Shown: piece by piece, positions 60,862 to 64,000 of the stretch
Layout of the letters: each line of letters starts with the position of its first letter
Numbering within the stretch: position 1 is the stretch's first letter
NCBI GenBank assembly: GCA_965248935.1
Contig: OZ252214.1
Span: forward strand, 4,216,001 to 4,280,000
Direction: 5' to 3'
DNA length: 64,000 nt
Origin: G032773895 sp965248935
Lineage (GTDB): Bacteria; Pseudomonadota; Gammaproteobacteria; Pseudomonadales; Cellvibrionaceae
Translations under genes and position numbers: made by a program
The notes under the pieces: generated by a model
Told to the model about the DNA's origin: nothing
What the model saw: only the letters and a program-made list of their open reading frames with translations
Databases searched by the model: none

Positions 60862-63033
60862 ATGTTTCAATTCTTTGTACCAACGACCAAGGTCCAGAAA
60901 GACCGATTGGTGATGCGTGAAACCGATTCGCGTATGGCTAAGTACAGCAGGCGAGGGATAATCTTTAACTTTATCGCCTACTTAGTTTGCCTGTTAGGCG
61001 GTAGATTTGTTGATGAAAACGGCACCCTAACGGTCGTACTCACCAGCGGTCTGCTTCTTATCACCATACTTCGTGGTTATTTTCTTTTTCGTTTTGATTA
61101 TTTATACCCAGGTGCGCCAGCAAGATGGCGCAATATGTACTTTGTTGCAACCCTGCTTGGTGCACTCTGGTGGGGCTTAATCATGGTAGCGGTAACCCTG
61201 CGCCTGGAGATGCAGGATGAAGCACCCTTGTTTTGGTTGTATACAGTGGTTTTCTTTTCCACTACGGCCCATGCTTTTGCGCCATATGAACGCTTCTTGA
61301 CCTACTATCAATTTATCGGTCAGGTTCCAGGCGCAATAGCGGCGTTCTTTATTGGAGATATAACAGGTTATATCTATGGCACACTGTTACTTGTTTTTTA
61401 TATAGTGCTTAATCACCAATGTCGGATTATTTCTGAAAACTATTGGGAGAGGCTAGAAGCAACCTATGCACTAGCTCGAAAAACTCGCTCAATTGAAGAG
61501 GAAAAGAGAGATACGCGAGCAAGCGTTAAACTCAGTAATGAATTCTTACGTTTTCTTCGAGAAGATCTTAAATTTGTTGTCGATGAAGATAAAAAGGCCA
61601 TTTCTGAGGCTGCTCGTGCAGGGGATATTACGCTCAATAAAGAGAGGCGAGATATTACTCGTTCCCTTGAACAGCTATATAAAAACATTGATAACTTTAC
61701 CTCCGCTTTAACAAAAGAAATTAAGCTGGAAACCCGAGTCTTTAATATTCGCCATGAACTCCAACACATTATCGCTGAATACGTTGATATTTGTGATGAA
61801 CAAGATGTGCAAATCGAATCCTCCCTCTCTCCAAACTTACCCATGCGTTTAAAAGGGGATTCCTCTCGTCTATCGCAAATCCTTAACTCGTTGCTCTCTT
61901 TGTGTACTAAGGAAATGAATGGCGGCCTAATTCTCGTTGAGGTTGAATTTTTAAGGGAATACGAAACCGCCGGTGAATTGTATATTACGATTACCCGGCT
62001 GCCCAAAGCTCAGAAAAGGCGGTTTTTTGTCGAAGAATCTGTTGTCACAGTAAAAACCGACTTGAACTATGTTGTTGCCAGTGCCTTGGCGGAATATATG
62101 GATGGGGAAATCGAATCCTCTGATATTCCTGGAGAGGGGCAGCGCTTTAGAATCAGTGCAAAATTACAAATAGCTGAAGTAGTAGGGCAGTTGGATTTCC
62201 ATAAAAATTATTTTTCTGGGCACAATGTATTGTTAGTTCACAACAATGCACGGATTGTGGATATAAAACGCCAAGAATTGGATGCCCTAGGTTTTAATGT
62301 TATTACCGAAACTCAATATAAGCGTGCGTACCAGCTATTGGAAAATAGCTATAAAACCGGCAAACCCATTGAAAGTGTTTTGTACTATGTAGAAGCAGGT
62401 TTAGAAGACGCGCTTATGTTTAATAAAAAGATTTCGGAACATCCCGAACTGCATAATACCCATCAACTTGTGGCCTCCACTAGAGCGCAGCATATTAAGC
62501 TACAGGCAAACGACTTTAAAGATATGGATCACGTTTGTTATGTCAATCGTCCTACAGGCTTATTTGAACTAGAATCTTCATTTCAAACGGCGTATCAAAA
62601 TGGTGAAGACCTAAATGAGGAATTAAATAAGGATAAAAACAGTAAGCGAAAGCTTGTTATATACTCCTACAGTAAAAACCCCGACACTGAACACAGGCTC
62701 CATGAGCGGCTCAATGGATTGGAGTATAAATTAATCGTTGTGACCGACAATAAGGAAATGTCGAGTTTCTATAAGGAATATAAACCTGAAGTAGTATTGG
62801 TAGACTGCGATGAATTAATTGATGCTGCGAATCTGGTGACCGAAATTCGGGAACTAGAAGAGGAAATTAAAGTAGAAATGCTTGTACCTATCTTAGGTGT
62901 TAGCACGGAAAAAACAGGCTTTGAATCCTCGGTCTACGAAATTGGGTTTGACGACTATATTGACCTATCTGATAGGCGCAGAAGCTTGCGCGCAATGGTA
63001 ACCTATTGGAAGACGTTAAAATTAACGGAGTAG
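60862..63033 (+). CDS. Degenerate hybrid sensor-kinase-like membrane protein (probable pseudokinase)
   Basis: 723 residues. About six membrane segments at 30-195, then a helical linker and a region aligned with a histidine-kinase dimerisation domain (SNEFLRFLREDLKFVVDEDK), but the phospho-accepting His and the HE(L/I)RTP sequence are missing. The ATPase part is recognisable (GDSSRLSQILNSLLSLCTKE, DIPGEGQRFRISAKL) yet its N-box lacks the key Asn. Two receiver-like domains follow (about 455-580 and 590-720; VLLVHNNARIVDIKRQELDA, VVLVDCDELIDAANL). The frame is intact, so it looks like a conserved non-catalytic sensor or scaffold instead of a dead gene. Confidence 0.7.
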   Translation: MFQFFVPTTKVQKDRLVMRETDSRMAKYSRRGIIFNFIAYLVCLLGGRFVDENGTLTVVLTSGLLLITILRGYFLFRFDYLYPGAPARWRNMYFVATLLGALWWGLIMVAVTLRLEMQDEAPLFWLYTVVFFSTTAHAFAPYERFLTYYQFIGQVPGAIAAFFIGDITGYIYGTLLLVFYIVLNHQCRIISENYWERLEATYALARKTRSIEEEKRDTRASVKLSNEFLRFLREDLKFVVDEDKKAISEAARAGDITLNKERRDITRSLEQLYKNIDNFTSALTKEIKLETRVFNIRHELQHIIAEYVDICDEQDVQIESSLSPNLPMRLKGDSSRLSQILNSLLSLCTKEMNGGLILVEVEFLREYETAGELYITITRLPKAQKRRFFVEESVVTVKTDLNYVVASALAEYMDGEIESSDIPGEGQRFRISAKLQIAEVVGQLDFHKNYFSGHNVLLVHNNARIVDIKRQELDALGFNVITETQYKRAYQLLENSYKTGKPIESVLYYVEAGLEDALMFNKKISEHPELHNTHQLVASTRAQHIKLQANDFKDMDHVCYVNRPTGLFELESSFQTAYQNGEDLNEELNKDKNSKRKLVIYSYSKNPDTEHRLHERLNGLEYKLIVVTDNKEMSSFYKEYKPEVVLVDCDELIDAANLVTEIRELEEEIKVEMLVPILGVSTEKTGFESSVYEIGFDDYIDLSDRRRSLRAMVTYWKTLKLTE

Positions 63034-63149
63034 TTATAATGGTTGACCAGAACATAGTTATAGCGAGTTAATATCACACTCTTTATACGGTAAACGTTGG
63101 AAGGCGCCTCTGGCTTTTCCAACCTACAGAGTACGGTCGTATCAGCATT

Positions 63150-63404
63150 TTACGGAGAACATTTTAACCAAACCTCATCAAAATATTGCATGTGGTTATG
63201 ATCAAGCAAAGAGACAAGAAATTTTATTTCGCCATTATGTTTTTTTGTGGTTATTACTTTGATAAAAGTTTTACCTTTTTCGTTAGAAATAATGTGTAAT
63301 CCGAACCTGTTATTCTCTTCTTGTAATTCGCTATAATCCTCAATCCAGTAAAAATATCCATTATAAATATAAGTGGCGAAAGCGGCCCTTATTAAAAACA
63401 GCCC
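63150..63404 (-). pseudogene. Open 85-codon frame without start, coding-like
   Basis: The frame from 63404 to the stop codon at 63150 reads AAFATYIYNGYFYWIEDYSE, ENNRFGLHIISNEKGKTFIK and KHNGEIKFLVSLLDHNHMQY. It looks like real protein sequence but has no ATG, GTG or TTG near its left end and begins just past a terminator. It may be the tail of a decayed gene. No family recognised. Confidence 0.35.
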
Positions 63405-63428
63405 CTAATTTTACTTTAGAGGCTGTTT
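63396..63428 (-). terminator. Terminator after the LamG-like gene
   Basis: AAACAGCC (63396-63403) and GGCTGTTT (63421-63428) pair; on the minus strand a T run follows the stem. It lies about 28 bp past the stop codon of the gene at the right edge. Confidence 0.75.
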
Positions 63429-63455
63429 ATTTTTTAACGTGGAAAATAAATCTGT

Positions 63456-64000
63456 TTACCTCTCATAAACAGGGCCTGATATGGTTTGCCCGGTATTGAC
63501 TCGCTCATCAAAATGGTTGAGATAAACCGTATCGGAATCCCATTGATGCCGTCTTGCTGGCGTAAACCCTGAAGCCGGGTAACGTAAAACTGTAGAGAAT
63601 CGGACTTCATCCATTCGCCCGGCATAGGGTGGGTAGGTGCGCACATCGGCATCGTGTTTTTCCGCACCCAACACCGCATAGGGGTCACTTTCTACACAGG
63701 GGTTGCCTCTACAATTATTATCCGTGGGTACGTAATCGTCTGGATAAGATATATCGCCCGCAGGTGCCCAGGTTGTTGCCCCGGCTAATTGTCCATCGAC
63801 AAATATATGCATATCGCCAACTAAACTTCTCTGCCAAGCAAAATGTACCCACCTGCCACTAATATTGCCTCCACCACACAGAGTTGTCGCATTGGTTTCT
63901 CCGCTGTGTTCCCCATTGTTCATTACCCCGCAGGCGAAACCGCCGCTGTGAATAGAACAGCCGTGGCCGACCTCTGGCCCCCAAATATCACGGTCATAAA
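63456..64000 (-). CDS. LamG/concanavalin-like domain protein, truncated by window edge
   Basis: The frame enters from the right edge and ends at 63456; about 180 residues are visible. GRWVHFAWQRSLVGDMHIFV and DGQLAGATTW are typical of LamG-like jelly-roll domains (WxHVAxxxxG...YVDGxxVG), and PPYAGRMDEVRFSTVLRY matches the family's RIDEVRISxxxRY strand. Cysteines in GHGCSIHSGGFACG, TTLCGGG and NCRGNPC suggest an extracellular protein. Likely a secreted glycan-binding or surface protein, common in marine polysaccharide degraders. The N-terminal part is outside the window. Confidence 0.82.
   Translation of the reverse strand, partial: YDRDIWGPEVGHGCSIHSGGFACGVMNNGEHSGETNATTLCGGGNISGRWVHFAWQRSLVGDMHIFVDGQLAGATTWAPAGDISYPDDYVPTDNNCRGNPCVESDPYAVLGAEKHDADVRTYPPYAGRMDEVRFSTVLRYPASGFTPARRHQWDSDTVYLNHFDERVNTGQTISGPVYER

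Noticed and set aside
63434..63688. 84-codon minus-strand frame at the right edge
   Set aside because: It overlaps the LamG frame, which shows family motifs and is open to the edge; this one is a shadow.

Overview
The window reads as chromosome of a marine-type gammaproteobacterium, probably Cellvibrionales/Cellvibrionaceae-like. This is inferred from the housekeeping set (metH, nfuA, cysI plus DUF934, nhaB, sohB, etfBA plus ETF-QO, tesB, trmH, a DAHP synthase, an AddAB-like helicase-nuclease pair), the moderate AT content and a LamG-type secreted protein at the right edge. No rRNA, tRNA or CRISPR array was recognised.

Layout. (1) 1-10.8 kb: a plus-strand cluster of an ICMT-like membrane methyltransferase, an outer-membrane-like protein, a processive GT2 glycosyltransferase, a GT87-like membrane glycosyltransferase, a flavin reductase/polyferredoxin fusion, a second GT2, a TIGR04282 (DUF2064) transferase, a clear ArsM arsenite methyltransferase and a radical SAM enzyme. 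Together they suggest a glycosylated organoarsenical or arsenolipid pathway. A 264-bp MITE-like element sits inside the cluster. (2) 11.0-16.0 kb: an integron gene-cassette array without an integrase in view. Three strong attC sites and one short attC-like site have 5' core sites that mirror each cassette's own attC. One cassette carries a complete group II intron; another has a leader that can form an H-type pseudoknot. A RAYT transposase with nested duplications of its 5' end follows. (3) 17.4-34.5 kb: core genes. (4) 35.1-46.2 kb: an accessory island containing debris of IS1380, IS5, Tn3, IS66 and IS3 elements, a BsuBI/PstI restriction enzyme fragment and a TraI-like relaxase tail. It also holds a two-gene NACHT-NTPase/FGE (C-type lectin fold) system with a truncated diversity-generating-retroelement-type reverse transcriptase beside it, and a pair of exported-protein genes. 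(5) 46.3-64 kb: core genes again, with a candidate structured RNA with C-rich loops after trmH and a degenerate sensor-kinase-like protein.

How they work together. The arsenic cluster combines methylation, radical chemistry, sugar transfer and electron supply. The NACHT-FGE protein and its coupled small partner share an N-terminal motif and look like a sensor/switch system whose C-terminal lectin fold may have been diversified by a retroelement that is now broken. The two strongest candidates for undescribed biology are the arsenic-glycan cluster and this NACHT-FGE/DGR locus; the pseudoknot leader and the C-rich-loop RNA are secondary leads. All function calls were made by reading motifs, with no database search.
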